Assembly: GCA_019136435.1 (NCBI GenBank)
Contig: JAGVUD010000190.1
Location: 1 to 35,271, forward strand
Reading direction: 5' to 3'
DNA from: Armatimonadota bacterium
Lineage (GTDB): Bacteria > Armatimonadota > UBA5829 > DSUL01
DNA length: 35,271 bases
Positions within the stretch are counted from its first letter, which is position 1. Each line of letters begins with the position of its first letter. This document shows positions 16,131 to 24,831 of this stretch, one piece after another. A program made the position numbers and the translations under genes. The notes beneath the pieces were generated by a model, which saw only the letters and a list, made by a program, of their open reading frames with translations, made no database searches and was not told the origin of the DNA.

Positions 16131-17243
16131 ATGAAACCGGTATGGACTGCACTTGCCCTGATGGTCGCCTGCATGGCTGGTTCTGGCGCCTGTGCCCGGC
16201 CCGAACTGATCTTCTCACTTGATCAGGGGTTCGGGAACGGCATCGTCGTCCACGACGACCAGGTTGCGCTCACACGCATCATCGCTGCCCTGAAGCCGCT
16301 TCAGTCGCGCTACGAGGTTCGGGTGCTCCTGAACCCGATGGTGAAGGACAGGGCGAAGCTTCTTCGCGTCCTGGACACGCTCGCGGCGCGGCAGATGCCA
16401 TTCGTGCTCGACGCGTGGTCGTCGGATGCCCAGACGCTCGGAAGCTGCTCCGATCAGAACGCGCCCCACGACCCGCGGCACGGCCTCACGGCTTCGATCG
16501 AGGACCTCCTGGCTCTGAAGAAGCGTTACGGCCGCTGGTTCTCGGGTATTCGGTTCACGGAGGTCTTCGCGCAGGATTTCACCGTACGCGCTGTGAGGAG
16601 CACGAACCCGGAGTGGGGCCGCCCGTGCTGGAAGATGCCCGAAGATTCGTTCTTCAGCGAGAGCATCGCGGAAGATCTTCTGCGCTTCGCGCGCCAACAC
16701 GGGCTCACGGTCGAATGGTCGGACTGGCACTGGTCGCGCCTGCACCCCTGGGACGAGCCGCAGAAGAAGCACGAGGACGTCCTCAGGCGCCTGCTGCGGC
16801 GATACCCGGGTGTAGTCACGGTCGCCTACGCCAACAACGAGCCCAACGAAGACTCCGTGAGGCGACTGCCGGACTGGGAACAGACGGTCAAGCCCTTTGC
16901 CGACGACGGAGCCGCGGGGTTTGGCCTGTCCTGCCAGAGCTGGCTGCGCCGGGTCGAGACCGAAACTCCCGCCGAGGATATGATCGCCTGGACCCTGAGC
17001 GCGCTTGACCGCGGGGCGGCCCTGGTGCAGTACGAGCCTGTCTGGTACTTCTTCCGGCTTCCCAGGGGTACATTCGAGGTCGAAGGGTATTCTGCACGTC
17101 CCGCCTGGGTAGATCGGGGACTGCCGGAGTCCGCGTTCGTCCGGCTGCGGGAGGCACTTCTCGGGCAATCGGCCAACGTCAGACAGACGCCGCCCGTATC
17201 TGACGATGGGGGCCCGGCAGAACTGGGCAGGGAGGGACCGTAG
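16131..17243 (+). CDS. Exported TIM-barrel-like protein, probable carbohydrate-active
   Basis: A 370-residue protein starting at ATG 16131, four bases after the previous stop, with a signal peptide (MKPVWTALALMVACMAGSG, cleavage near ACA-RP). Features fit a (beta/alpha)8 glycosidase-like fold: LIFSLDQGFGNGIVVHDDQ, MPFVLDAWSSDAQ, FSGIRFTEVFAQDF (an E and D in a strand end), GLTVEWSDWHWSRLHPWD and VVTVAYANNEPNED. I cannot place it in a family. Tight coupling with the 13193 gene suggests they act on the same substrate. The last 20 residues are low-complexity. The stop is TAG at 17241. Confidence 0.75.
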   Translation: MKPVWTALALMVACMAGSGACARPELIFSLDQGFGNGIVVHDDQVALTRIIAALKPLQSRYEVRVLLNPMVKDRAKLLRVLDTLAARQMPFVLDAWSSDAQTLGSCSDQNAPHDPRHGLTASIEDLLALKKRYGRWFSGIRFTEVFAQDFTVRAVRSTNPEWGRPCWKMPEDSFFSESIAEDLLRFARQHGLTVEWSDWHWSRLHPWDEPQKKHEDVLRRLLRRYPGVVTVAYANNEPNEDSVRRLPDWEQTVKPFADDGAAGFGLSCQSWLRRVETETPAEDMIAWTLSALDRGAALVQYEPVWYFFRLPRGTFEVEGYSARPAWVDRGLPESAFVRLREALLGQSANVRQTPPVSDDGGPAELGREGP

Positions 17244-17244
17244 A

Positions 17245-17580
17245 ATGCAGCACAATCACACAGGCATCCTGCTGCACTGGGCGGCGCGCATCCTCGGCGG
17301 TGGGCTGCTCGCGCTGTATCTGGCGTTGATGCTCGGCGAGGGCGCGCCGCCGGTGCGGGCACAGACCGCCGCGATGTATACCGCGCTCCTGGGGATCGCG
17401 CTCGCGTGGCACTACGAGGCGGCGGGCGGCATCGTGACGCTGGCCGGGGCCGCCTGGTTCTACGCGATGGAACACGCGAGCACGGGGAGGTGGCCCGGCG
17501 GGTGGGTGTTTCCGCTGTTCTGGGTCGCCGGGGCGCTGTTCCTGCTCTCAGCCCTCACGCGCCGGTCTTTCGGGAGGTAG
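17245..17580 (+). CDS. Small integral membrane protein
   Basis: A 111-residue protein starting at ATG 17245, one base after the previous stop, with GGGAGG upstream. Four hydrophobic segments are visible at about 14-32, 41-56, 58-72 and 84-103 (ILLHWAARILGGGLLALYLA, TALLGIALAWHYEAAGGIVT, LAGAAWFYAME, VFPLFWVAGALFLLSAL). The N-terminus is short and the C-terminus ends in TRRSFGR, a positive-inside signal. I do not recognise a functional family; similar four-helix proteins of unknown role are common. It lies inside the secreted-enzyme cluster. Confidence 0.75.
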   Translation: MQHNHTGILLHWAARILGGGLLALYLALMLGEGAPPVRAQTAAMYTALLGIALAWHYEAAGGIVTLAGAAWFYAMEHASTGRWPGGWVFPLFWVAGALFLLSALTRRSFGR

Positions 17581-17647
17581 CGGCGGCTGCAGCGGCGAAC
17601 TCTTCCGCGCGGCTGCCAGACAGCCCGACAGGAGACTTCACCCGGCC

Positions 17648-19396
17648 ATGCTCAAACTGCTTCCGATCGCAATCATCCTTGTGACACTTGCATCATCAGC
17701 GCAGGCGGCTCAGGCCGTGGGCGAGCTGCGCTTCAAAGATGAGTTCATCAAAGGCCTTGTCCGGGCCATCCCCGGCATTCTGGCCAGCCAGGACGCGAAC
17801 ACAGGGCGTTTCGGCAAGGGCATCTGGATCGTCAATGATCAGCAGGTTATGTTCCCGCTCGCGGCTGCCTGGTCCATCGAGTCGGCGGACAACCCGTACT
17901 ACCACGACGCCGCCGTGCTGAAGGCCGTCATGGATGCCGGCGACGCGCTCATCGAGGACGCGGACAAAGATGGCCGCTGGGAGTTTCGCAAGAAGGACGG
18001 CTCGACCTGGGGCAAAATCGCGCAGCCGTGGACCTACTCGCGATGGATTCGCGCTTACAGCCTCATCAAAGACGCTATGCCCCCGGACAGGCGCGAGCGC
18101 TGGGAGAAGGCGCTCGTTCACGGCTACACCTGGATATCGAAGAACGAGCTGAAAAAGGTTCACAACATCCCATCGCATCACGCCATGGGCCTGTATGTCG
18201 CCGGAATGGCGCTCGACCGCCCCGAGTGGAAAGAGCAGGCCCGCGCGTTTATGGCGAAGGTCGTGGCCGAGCAGGACCCGGGCGGCTTCTGGTCCGAGCA
18301 TTTCGGTCCTGTTGTGTCATACAACTTCGTTTACAGCGACGCGCTCGGCGTTTACTACGCTCTTTCGAAGGACGAAGCGGTTCTGGACGCCCTGCGGAGG
18401 GCGTCCCGCTTCCATGCGATGTTCACCTACCCGGACGGCGCTCAGGTCGAGACCGTGGATGAGCGCAACCCCTACCACAAGAGCATCCGCACGGGCACCG
18501 TCGGGTTCTCGTGGACGCCGGAAGGTCGCGGACTGGTTCGGCAGCAGCTTGAGCTTCAGAAGAAGGCCGGTTCGCGAACGCCCACCGATGATCTGGCGAA
18601 CTTCCTTCTCTACGGGCAGGAGGGTCCGGCCGAGGCCACGGCGGCGGGGGAAACGGACCGGCGCTCCCATCTCGAGGACGGCAGCGGCAAGCCCACCGCA
18701 ATGGTTCGCCGGAAGGGCCCGTGGTTCGTCTGCATGTCGGCTTATTGCTGCCCGGTGTACGCAAACCGCTGGATACAGGACCGGCAGAACCTTGTTAGCA
18801 TCTACCACGACAGCTGCGGAGTGATCATCGGCGGCGGAAACACCAAGCTGCAGCCGCTGTGGAGCAACTTCACGGTAGGCGATCCGTCGCTTCTGAGCCA
18901 CAAACAGGGCGATGAGAGCCCGAAGTTCACCCCGCCGCCGGGCATCATTCACGTGCCATCGAGCGCTGCTCTCGCGCGGTCCGGCCCGCCCGTCATGGAC
19001 CTGAAATACGGCGCGCAAGCCTGCCGGGTTGCGGCGATTCCCGTTGACGATGGGAGCCTCACGCTCACTCTTTCGGCGCCTGCTTTTGGGGCAGAGCAAG
19101 TGGAGGGGCATGTGACGCTGCTGGTGCGGCCGGATGCGCCGCTGGAGAGCGGTTCCGGCCAGAAAGACCTGAAAGAGCCCCTCACGCTCTCCGGCGCGGA
19201 AGCCGGCGGATGGATCGGGCAGGGGAACTGGCGCCTGACGGTGCCGGAGGACGCCCGCGTTCAGTGGCCGGTTCTTCCGCACAACCCCTACCGCAAGGAC
19301 GGACGCGCCGAGATGAGCGAGGGGAGGGTGGTTGTCTCGGCGCAGGTTGCGCCCGAAACGCCGCACCGCGTGTTTACGCTCAGCATCGCGGACTGA
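17648..19396 (+). CDS. Exported polysaccharide-lyase-like (heparinase/alginate-lyase fold) protein
   Basis: A 582-residue protein with a signal peptide (MLKLLPIAIILVTLASSAQA, then AQAVGE). Residues about 25-330 form an alpha/alpha-toroid pattern with NIPSHHAMGLYVAGMAL (N173, H177, H178) and VVSYNFVYSDALGVYYAL (Y225, Y229), similar to the Asn/His/Tyr catalytic setup of alginate and heparin lyases. From about 345 to the end, beta strands (AMVRRKGPWFVCMSAYCC, LVSIYHDSCGVIIGGGNTK, GHVTLLVRPD) match the beta-sandwich C-domain. This suggests a uronate-containing polymer as substrate, but that is inference from fold-like patterns. It is the last gene of the + cluster, 67 bases after the membrane protein. 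Confidence 0.75.
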   Translation: MLKLLPIAIILVTLASSAQAAQAVGELRFKDEFIKGLVRAIPGILASQDANTGRFGKGIWIVNDQQVMFPLAAAWSIESADNPYYHDAAVLKAVMDAGDALIEDADKDGRWEFRKKDGSTWGKIAQPWTYSRWIRAYSLIKDAMPPDRRERWEKALVHGYTWISKNELKKVHNIPSHHAMGLYVAGMALDRPEWKEQARAFMAKVVAEQDPGGFWSEHFGPVVSYNFVYSDALGVYYALSKDEAVLDALRRASRFHAMFTYPDGAQVETVDERNPYHKSIRTGTVGFSWTPEGRGLVRQQLELQKKAGSRTPTDDLANFLLYGQEGPAEATAAGETDRRSHLEDGSGKPTAMVRRKGPWFVCMSAYCCPVYANRWIQDRQNLVSIYHDSCGVIIGGGNTKLQPLWSNFTVGDPSLLSHKQGDESPKFTPPPGIIHVPSSAALARSGPPVMDLKYGAQACRVAAIPVDDGSLTLTLSAPAFGAEQVEGHVTLLVRPDAPLESGSGQKDLKEPLTLSGAEAGGWIGQGNWRLTVPEDARVQWPVLPHNPYRKDGRAEMSEGRVVVSAQVAPETPHRVFTLSIAD

Positions 19397-19405
19397 CCGG
19401 GCGGT

Positions 19406-20581
19406 TCAGGGGCGGGAGTCGGGGCAGGCTGTCACGGGGACCTGGCCGGACTCGGGCGCAAGGTTGAGCCGCTTCTCCATGATCACCGTCGTGCCGCCGG
19501 GCCCGGATGCCAGCATAACCCGGTCGCAGACAGCGAGCATCAGCGTGTAGCCGAGCCCCATGGTTGACTTGGTCGTGTAGCCGCTCTGGAAGGCCACCCT
19601 CGGGATGGCGAAGGTGTCAATGCCTTCCCCGTGGTCCACGACGGCGAGCCAGATGCTGCCGCTGTCTCGTCCGCCGTATAGCTCTCCGCCCGATGCATGC
19701 TTGAGCGCGTTGGTGGTGGCTTCTCCGATGGCGATCTCGAAGTCGCGCGCCGCCTCCTCGCTGAGCCCTTGCGAGCGCGACCATTCGCGCGCCAGCCGCC
19801 GCACCTCGCGCAGCTCTTCGGCCTGCGCGAAAGCAAGATGAAGCGTCGGGGCGTGGATGAAGTCCCGGGCCTCCTCCGGCTCCACGATCTGGAACTTGCC
19901 CTCCGACACCGCCAGGATAGTCTCACGATAGAATGCGCGCTTGTCGCGCTCCGTGGCCAGGGCTGCCTCGCGGCGCTCGGTTTCCGCCCGTTTGCGATCC
20001 CGTATGTCACGCGCGGACGCGAACGCGGTGGGGACTCCTTGGATATCGTTAACGTGAATGCTGACCTCCACCGGGATCTCCGTGCCGTCCTTCGCGAGCA
20101 GCACCGTCTCGAAGACGGCCTGGCGCCTGTCGAGAAGCGCCCGTGAGTTCTCGCGGAGTCTTCGGCGCAGGGTGGGCTTCACGAGGTCGAGCGGGCTCAT
20201 CTGGAGCAGTTCGGTGAGGGAGTAGCCGGACACGCGCTGTGCCCCCGTGTTTGCGTCCAGCAGCAGGCCCGGTTCGCCGTTCGGGCCGAGCGGGTAGAGA
20301 TAGACGGCATCGTTGACCCCGTCAAACAGCAACTGCATGCGCGCCTTTGCGCGCCACACGTTCGCCACCGCATCGCGCACCAGCAGATACAGCATCGCTG
20401 CGGTGACCGCCACGAACAGGAGCCCCTTGAGGATGGAAGGCAAGGCGAAGGAGCGGGCGGCGGGCGGCCCGCCGGTGATCAGACTCGTCAGAATAACGTC
20501 GGAAAGCAAAATCCAGCACGCGGCGGCCAGCGCGTAAATCAGCGCAATGCGCAGGGCCGGGTTCCGCCCGTCAGGCTGCAT
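19406..20581 (-). CDS. Membrane PAS sensor with RsbW-like HATPase domain
   Basis: A 391-residue protein starting at ATG 20581, chosen because AGGAG lies six bases upstream; an in-frame GTG at 20653 would add 24 residues. There are two transmembrane helices (about 11-34 and 47-68), a PAS domain (about 80-195, with LLFDGVNDAVYLYP and VLLAKDGTEIPVEVSIH), and a C-terminal GHKL ATPase with an N-box (FEIAIGEATTNALKHA), DHGEGID and STMGLGYTLML. I see no phospho-acceptor H-box, so it resembles RsbW/SpoIIAB-type kinases or anti-sigma regulators rather than a two-component kinase. No response regulator, sigma factor or antagonist is adjacent. It is convergent with the lyase-like gene, nine bases apart. 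Confidence 0.85.
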   Translation of the reverse strand: MQPDGRNPALRIALIYALAAACWILLSDVILTSLITGGPPAARSFALPSILKGLLFVAVTAAMLYLLVRDAVANVWRAKARMQLLFDGVNDAVYLYPLGPNGEPGLLLDANTGAQRVSGYSLTELLQMSPLDLVKPTLRRRLRENSRALLDRRQAVFETVLLAKDGTEIPVEVSIHVNDIQGVPTAFASARDIRDRKRAETERREAALATERDKRAFYRETILAVSEGKFQIVEPEEARDFIHAPTLHLAFAQAEELREVRRLAREWSRSQGLSEEAARDFEIAIGEATTNALKHASGGELYGGRDSGSIWLAVVDHGEGIDTFAIPRVAFQSGYTTKSTMGLGYTLMLAVCDRVMLASGPGGTTVIMEKRLNLAPESGQVPVTACPDSRP

Positions 20582-20757
20582 TTTTGGCTCCTGGAGTGTC
20601 CCGGAAAACAATTTCGCCTCGTGTCGTACAGAAGCTTCGGCGTCTGCAAACACGCTTCTATAGTCCTTTTTGGCGCGCGTTCGGTTCCCTCCTGCCCGAA
20701 ATCGCTCCGCGCTCGTGCGTTTCGGCAGCCGGGCGGGAATCCATTTGCCGGGTCGGG

Positions 20758-20763
20758 TAGAAT
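20758..20763 (+). promoter_or_regulatory. Possible -10 element for the cyclase gene
   Basis: TAGAAT ends nine bases before the ATG at 20773, the same spacing and hexamer as in front of hicB, so near-leaderless transcription is possible. No -35 and no TG extension are visible, and there is no strong Shine-Dalgarno. The rest of the 191-bp divergent spacer 20582-20772 shows nothing else I can support, beyond the ribosome site of the sensor gene. Confidence 0.3.
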
Positions 20764-20772
20764 AGGCTCAAT

Positions 20773-21396
20773 ATGGACACGATCATAGACATCACCATGC
20801 CGCTTCACAGTGACATGCTGCTCTACCCCGGCTCGCCGCCGTTCTCCGTCGAGCAGTATCGGAGCATATCCTCAGGAGACACATCCAACAACTCCCGCTT
20901 CTCGATGGGAACGCACGTGGGGACGCATGTGGACGCTCCGGGGCATTATGTGGACGGTGGACCCGGCATTGACATGGTTGATCCCGCTATCCTGATCGGG
21001 CCCTGCCGCGTGTTTGACCTCGCCGGCAAGCAGATCAGCGCGGCGGTGCTCCGCGGTCTCGATATGGCGGGCGTCACCCGCGCTCTGTTCCGGACGCCGA
21101 GTTCGGACGATCTGGCAGACCCGGAGTTCAATCCGGATTTCGCGCATGTGACGGGGGACGGCGCGGAGTATCTGGCGGAGATGGGGGTGAAGCTGGTCGG
21201 TGTTGACTATCTCTCGCTCGACCGCTACAAAGCCCCCGGGCACCCGGCGCATCACACGCTTTTGGGCGCGGGCGTGGCCGTCATCGAAGGAGTCGTCCTC
21301 TCGGGCGTCGAACCGGGAGATTACGAGTTGATCTGCTGCCCCCTCAAGATTGCCGGGGCTGAAGCAGCGCCGGCGAGAGTTTTTCTCAGGCGGTAA
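20773..21396 (+). CDS. Cyclase-family metal hydrolase (kynurenine formamidase-like)
   Basis: A 207-residue cyclase/KynB-family protein. The metal site H-x3-H-x-D-x3-H is clear: H48, H52, D54 and H58 in [39 protein letters not shown], and the closing [16 protein letters not shown] are also family signatures. Members hydrolyse N-formylkynurenine, cyclic amides or act in isatin and related hydrolysis, so the name should stay generic. No kynurenine genes are near. It sits 56 bases before tkt on the same strand and might share its transcript, though no metabolic link is obvious. Confidence 0.88.
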   Translation: MDTIIDITMPLHSDMLLYPGSPPFSVEQYRSISSGDTSNNSRFSMGTHVGTHVDAPGHYVDGGPGIDMVDPAILIGPCRVFDLAGKQISAAVLRGLDMAGVTRALFRTPSSDDLADPEFNPDFAHVTGDGAEYLAEMGVKLVGVDYLSLDRYKAPGHPAHHTLLGAGVAVIEGVVLSGVEPGDYELICCPLKIAGAEAAPARVFLRR

Positions 21397-21452
21397 GCGC
21401 GCGACGCTCCGCCTCCGCCCCACATTTACGAAAACGGAGATACCCAACTGCA

Positions 21453-23471
21453 GTGAGTGAAGAGCAAACAGTGAACCGCAACCTGGAACAGACCGCCGTC
21501 GATACGATCAAGATGCTTTCGGTGGACGCCATCGAGAAGGCGAAGTCGGGGCATCCGGGCCTGCCGACCGGCGCGATGGACTATGCTTATGTCGTTTGGA
21601 CGAAGTTCCTGAGGTTCAACCCGAAGGACCCCGCCTGGCCGAACAGAGACCGCTTCGTGCTCTCGGCGGGTCATGGGTGCATGCTGCTCTACTCGCTGCT
21701 GCATCTCACCGGGTACGGCGTGTCGCTCGAAGACCTGAAGGAGTTCCGCCAGGCGGGATCGCTTACGCCGGGACACCCCGAATTCGGGCACACGCCCGGA
21801 GTCGAGGCCACCACGGGCCCGCTGGGTCAGGGCTTCGCGAACGGTATCGGCATTGCGCTGGCGTCGAAGATGATGGCCGCGCGCTTCAACAGGCCGGGCT
21901 TCGACCTGTTCGACTACACGGTGTACGCCCTTGTCAGCGACGGCGATCTGATGGAAGGCATCTCGCACGAGGCTGCGTCGTTCGCCGGGCATCTCGGCCT
22001 CGGCAACATCGTCTATCTCTTCGACGACAACAGAATCAGCATAGGCGGGAGCACGGACATCACCTGCACGGATGACGCGGCGAGGCGCTTCGAGGCGTAC
22101 GGGTGGCACGTTCAGAGCATAGACGGCCACGACCGGGCAGCCGCCGAGAAGGCTATCGCCTCCGCCCGGGCTGTGACGGATCGCCCGAGCATCATCGTCT
22201 GCCGCACGCACATCGCGAAGGACGCCCCGACGAAGCACGACACCCCCGGGGCTCACGGCGAGCCGCTGGGCGCGGAAGAGACTGCCGCCATGAAGAAGGC
22301 GCTCGGCTGGCCGGCTGAGCCGGCGTTCTTCGTGCCGGATGGAGTCTATGACCTGTTCCGGGCGCGGCCGAAGAGCCTCGAGGCGGAGCACGTGGCGTGG
22401 AACGAGCTGCTGTCCCGCTACCGCCAGGCGCACCCCGAACTCGCCGCCGAGCTCGACGCGATGCTCGAAGGACGCGCTCCGGCGGACCTGGCCGACCGCC
22501 TGCTCGAGACCGCGGGCGCGCTCGACGCGGACGCCACCCGCGGATACGGCGGCAAGATCATGCAGACCGTCGCGGACCTGATGCCCGGACTCGTGGGCGG
22601 ATCGGCGGACCTGGAGCCCTCCACCAAAACGCTGCTCAAGGATACGACGTCGGTCGCGACAGGCGACTTCGCCGGGCGCAACATCCATTTCGGAATCCGC
22701 GAGCACGGGATGGGCGGCGTGGTGAACGGGCTGGCGTACTCCGGGTTCTTCATCCCGTACGGCGCCACGTTCATGGTGTTCTCCGACTACATGCGCGGCT
22801 CGGTGCGCGTGTCGGCGCTCTCGGGGCTGCGGAGCATCTGGATCTGGACCCACGACAGCATCTTTCTGGGCGAGGACGGCCCGACGCACGAGCCGATCGA
22901 GCACCTTGCGTCGCTGCGCGCCATGCCCAACCTGAGCGTCATCCGCCCCGCCGACGCGGCCGAGACCGCCATGGCGTGGGCCGCCGCCATCCAGAACACG
23001 GATCGTCCGACGGCGCTGCTGCTCTCGCGCCAGAAGGCTCCTTCGCTCGATCTGGACGACCCTGCCATGGCGAAGGGCGCGCTCAAGGGCGCATACGTGG
23101 TGCAGGACGCTCCCGGCGGGCAGTCGGACGTCATCGTCATTGCCACGGGCACCGAAGTGCGGTTTGCTCAGGATGCCCTCAAGATGCTGGACGGCGTGAA
23201 AGCCCGTCTGGTGAGCATGCCGAGCTGGGACCTGTTCGAGCGGCAGCCGAAGGAGTACAGGGACAGCGTCCTTCCGCCCGGCATCACGAAGCGGGTGGTT
23301 GTGGAGGCCGCTTCGCCGTTTGGGTGGGAGCGCTACGCCGGAGCGGACGGGCTGATGATCTGCATTGACCGCTTCGGGGCGTCCGCGCCGATGAAGGACC
23401 TTCAGAAGCAGTTCGGATTTCTGCCCGAGCAGATAGCCGGGCGGATCGGCGAATATGTGAGAGGGGCCTGA
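21453..23471 (+). CDS. tkt: Transketolase
   Basis: This 672-residue, full-length transketolase moves two-carbon ketol units between sugar phosphates in the pentose phosphate pathway with thiamine diphosphate. N-terminal TPP-binding region: [19 protein letters not shown] and [15 protein letters not shown], then [19 protein letters not shown] (about 162-180), where the usual GDG reads SDG. The central pyrimidine domain has [15 protein letters not shown] and [17 protein letters not shown]; a C-terminal domain follows ([19 protein letters not shown]). The start is GTG 21453, with GGAGA about 12 bases upstream. It begins a tkt-tal-zwf-opcA run that covers both branches of the pathway. Confidence 0.97.
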   Translation: MSEEQTVNRNLEQTAVDTIKMLSVDAIEKAKSGHPGLPTGAMDYAYVVWTKFLRFNPKDPAWPNRDRFVLSAGHGCMLLYSLLHLTGYGVSLEDLKEFRQAGSLTPGHPEFGHTPGVEATTGPLGQGFANGIGIALASKMMAARFNRPGFDLFDYTVYALVSDGDLMEGISHEAASFAGHLGLGNIVYLFDDNRISIGGSTDITCTDDAARRFEAYGWHVQSIDGHDRAAAEKAIASARAVTDRPSIIVCRTHIAKDAPTKHDTPGAHGEPLGAEETAAMKKALGWPAEPAFFVPDGVYDLFRARPKSLEAEHVAWNELLSRYRQAHPELAAELDAMLEGRAPADLADRLLETAGALDADATRGYGGKIMQTVADLMPGLVGGSADLEPSTKTLLKDTTSVATGDFAGRNIHFGIREHGMGGVVNGLAYSGFFIPYGATFMVFSDYMRGSVRVSALSGLRSIWIWTHDSIFLGEDGPTHEPIEHLASLRAMPNLSVIRPADAAETAMAWAAAIQNTDRPTALLLSRQKAPSLDLDDPAMAKGALKGAYVVQDAPGGQSDVIVIATGTEVRFAQDALKMLDGVKARLVSMPSWDLFERQPKEYRDSVLPPGITKRVVVEAASPFGWERYAGADGLMICIDRFGASAPMKDLQKQFGFLPEQIAGRIGEYVRGA

Positions 23472-23548
23472 CCGGGGCGGGGGTGGGGAGCGTTCGCGGA
23501 AGTGAAAGCTGGAGTACGCCGGCGATGCCGGCTTGCGGGAGAGAGTCT

Positions 23549-24814
23549 ATGTCAACGTCCATATCCGATCTGCATTGCGAAGAGAAACTGGCGAGCGTCG
23601 CCGCCGAAATCGCGCTTGACGGCTTCAAGGGGCCGGGAACGAGCGAGTTCCCGGACAGCCCGGGTCTCGAGTACCTGGTGAAGGCGGGCAGCCAGCCCTG
23701 GTTCGATACAGGAAACAAGGCCGAGGCGCAGCCCCTGTGGGCAAGGCAGATGCGCGGGCTCACGACGAACAACACCCTCGTGAATCAGGTTGTGCAGACG
23801 GGCGTCGTGGATAGCGTTATCGAGACGGCGGGACGCAGGTTGAAGGAGGCCTATCCCGGCATGTCCGAGCGCGACCTGGTCATCGAGACCGGCTTCATTC
23901 TGAATGCGCGCATCGCGCTCGAACTGGTGGAGATATTCGGCGCGACCGTGAGCGTTGAGCTGCACCCGGACCTCGCCGACGACTGGCGGATGAGCCTTGA
24001 GTTCGGCAAGCGCTACTTCGCCATCTGCCCGGAGCGCTTCCTTGTGAAAGTCCCGATGACGCCGGACGGTTTCATCGGCGTGCGCAAGCTCTCGGACGCC
24101 GGGGTGCCGGTCAACTTCACGCTGGGCTTCAGCGCCCGGCAGAACTACTTCGCCGCTCTGTTCTCGCGCCCGGCGTACGTCAACGTGTTCCTCGGGCGCC
24201 TGGGTGTCGTCGTGAAGGACAACAAACTCGGGAGCGGGGAGAACGTCGGCGAGCGCGTCTGTCTGGTGTCGCAGGAGGAGGTCGAGAAGCTTCGGGCGGA
24301 GGGCGCGGCGCCATCGCAGCAGATTGCCGCATCCATCCGCACGGGGAGGCAGGTGAAGGAACTGGCGGGCGTGGATGTTCTGACGATCCCCCCGAAGGCC
24401 GCCAAAGAGTATCTGGACGCCAACCCCGACCCCGCGGACGTGCGGCGGCTCAGCTCGGCCGATTTCCCGGTGGAGTTGACAGCGAACGTCTCGGGCAAGG
24501 GGCGCGTGGAGACGTTCTGGGAAGTTTCGGACGCCTTCCGGAGCTTCGCGCGGGCGGCCGCCGGAAAGGTGTCGTCGTTCGACACGGGCGAGAAAATCCT
24601 CAGCTTCGCCGCCGATTGCGGCGTCAACGATTTCTTCCGGCAGTGGAGCGCCGGGGAGCAGGCCGAGATCCAGAAGGGCGGCAAGATCCCCGACCTGCAC
24701 CGCTGGTGCGACGTTGCTGCGGCGGACGATATGATGACCCAGGCCGCGCTGCAGTCCTTCGCGGTTGATCAGGGCGAGCTGGACGACAGGATCGCCCGCC
24801 TGATGGCTGGCTGA
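23549..24814 (+). CDS. tal: Transaldolase
   Basis: Transaldolase transfers dihydroxyacetone units between sedoheptulose-7-phosphate and glyceraldehyde-3-phosphate. The Schiff-base lysine is K167 in ERFLVKVPMTPDGF; VNFTLGFSARQ and MRGLTTNNTLVNQVV are further family segments. At 421 residues it is longer than the 316-residue Escherichia form and the roughly 370-residue actinobacterial and cyanobacterial forms; extra length is in the C-terminal part (about 290-421). I use ATG 23549, with GGGAGAGA five bases upstream; the frame is open upstream to 23483 but that segment lacks protein-like composition. It follows tkt by 77 bases and precedes zwf by 17. Confidence 0.94.
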   Translation: MSTSISDLHCEEKLASVAAEIALDGFKGPGTSEFPDSPGLEYLVKAGSQPWFDTGNKAEAQPLWARQMRGLTTNNTLVNQVVQTGVVDSVIETAGRRLKEAYPGMSERDLVIETGFILNARIALELVEIFGATVSVELHPDLADDWRMSLEFGKRYFAICPERFLVKVPMTPDGFIGVRKLSDAGVPVNFTLGFSARQNYFAALFSRPAYVNVFLGRLGVVVKDNKLGSGENVGERVCLVSQEEVEKLRAEGAAPSQQIAASIRTGRQVKELAGVDVLTIPPKAAKEYLDANPDPADVRRLSSADFPVELTANVSGKGRVETFWEVSDAFRSFARAAAGKVSSFDTGEKILSFAADCGVNDFFRQWSAGEQAEIQKGGKIPDLHRWCDVAAADDMMTQAALQSFAVDQGELDDRIARLMAG

Positions 24815-24831
24815 GACCGGGGAACACGAAT

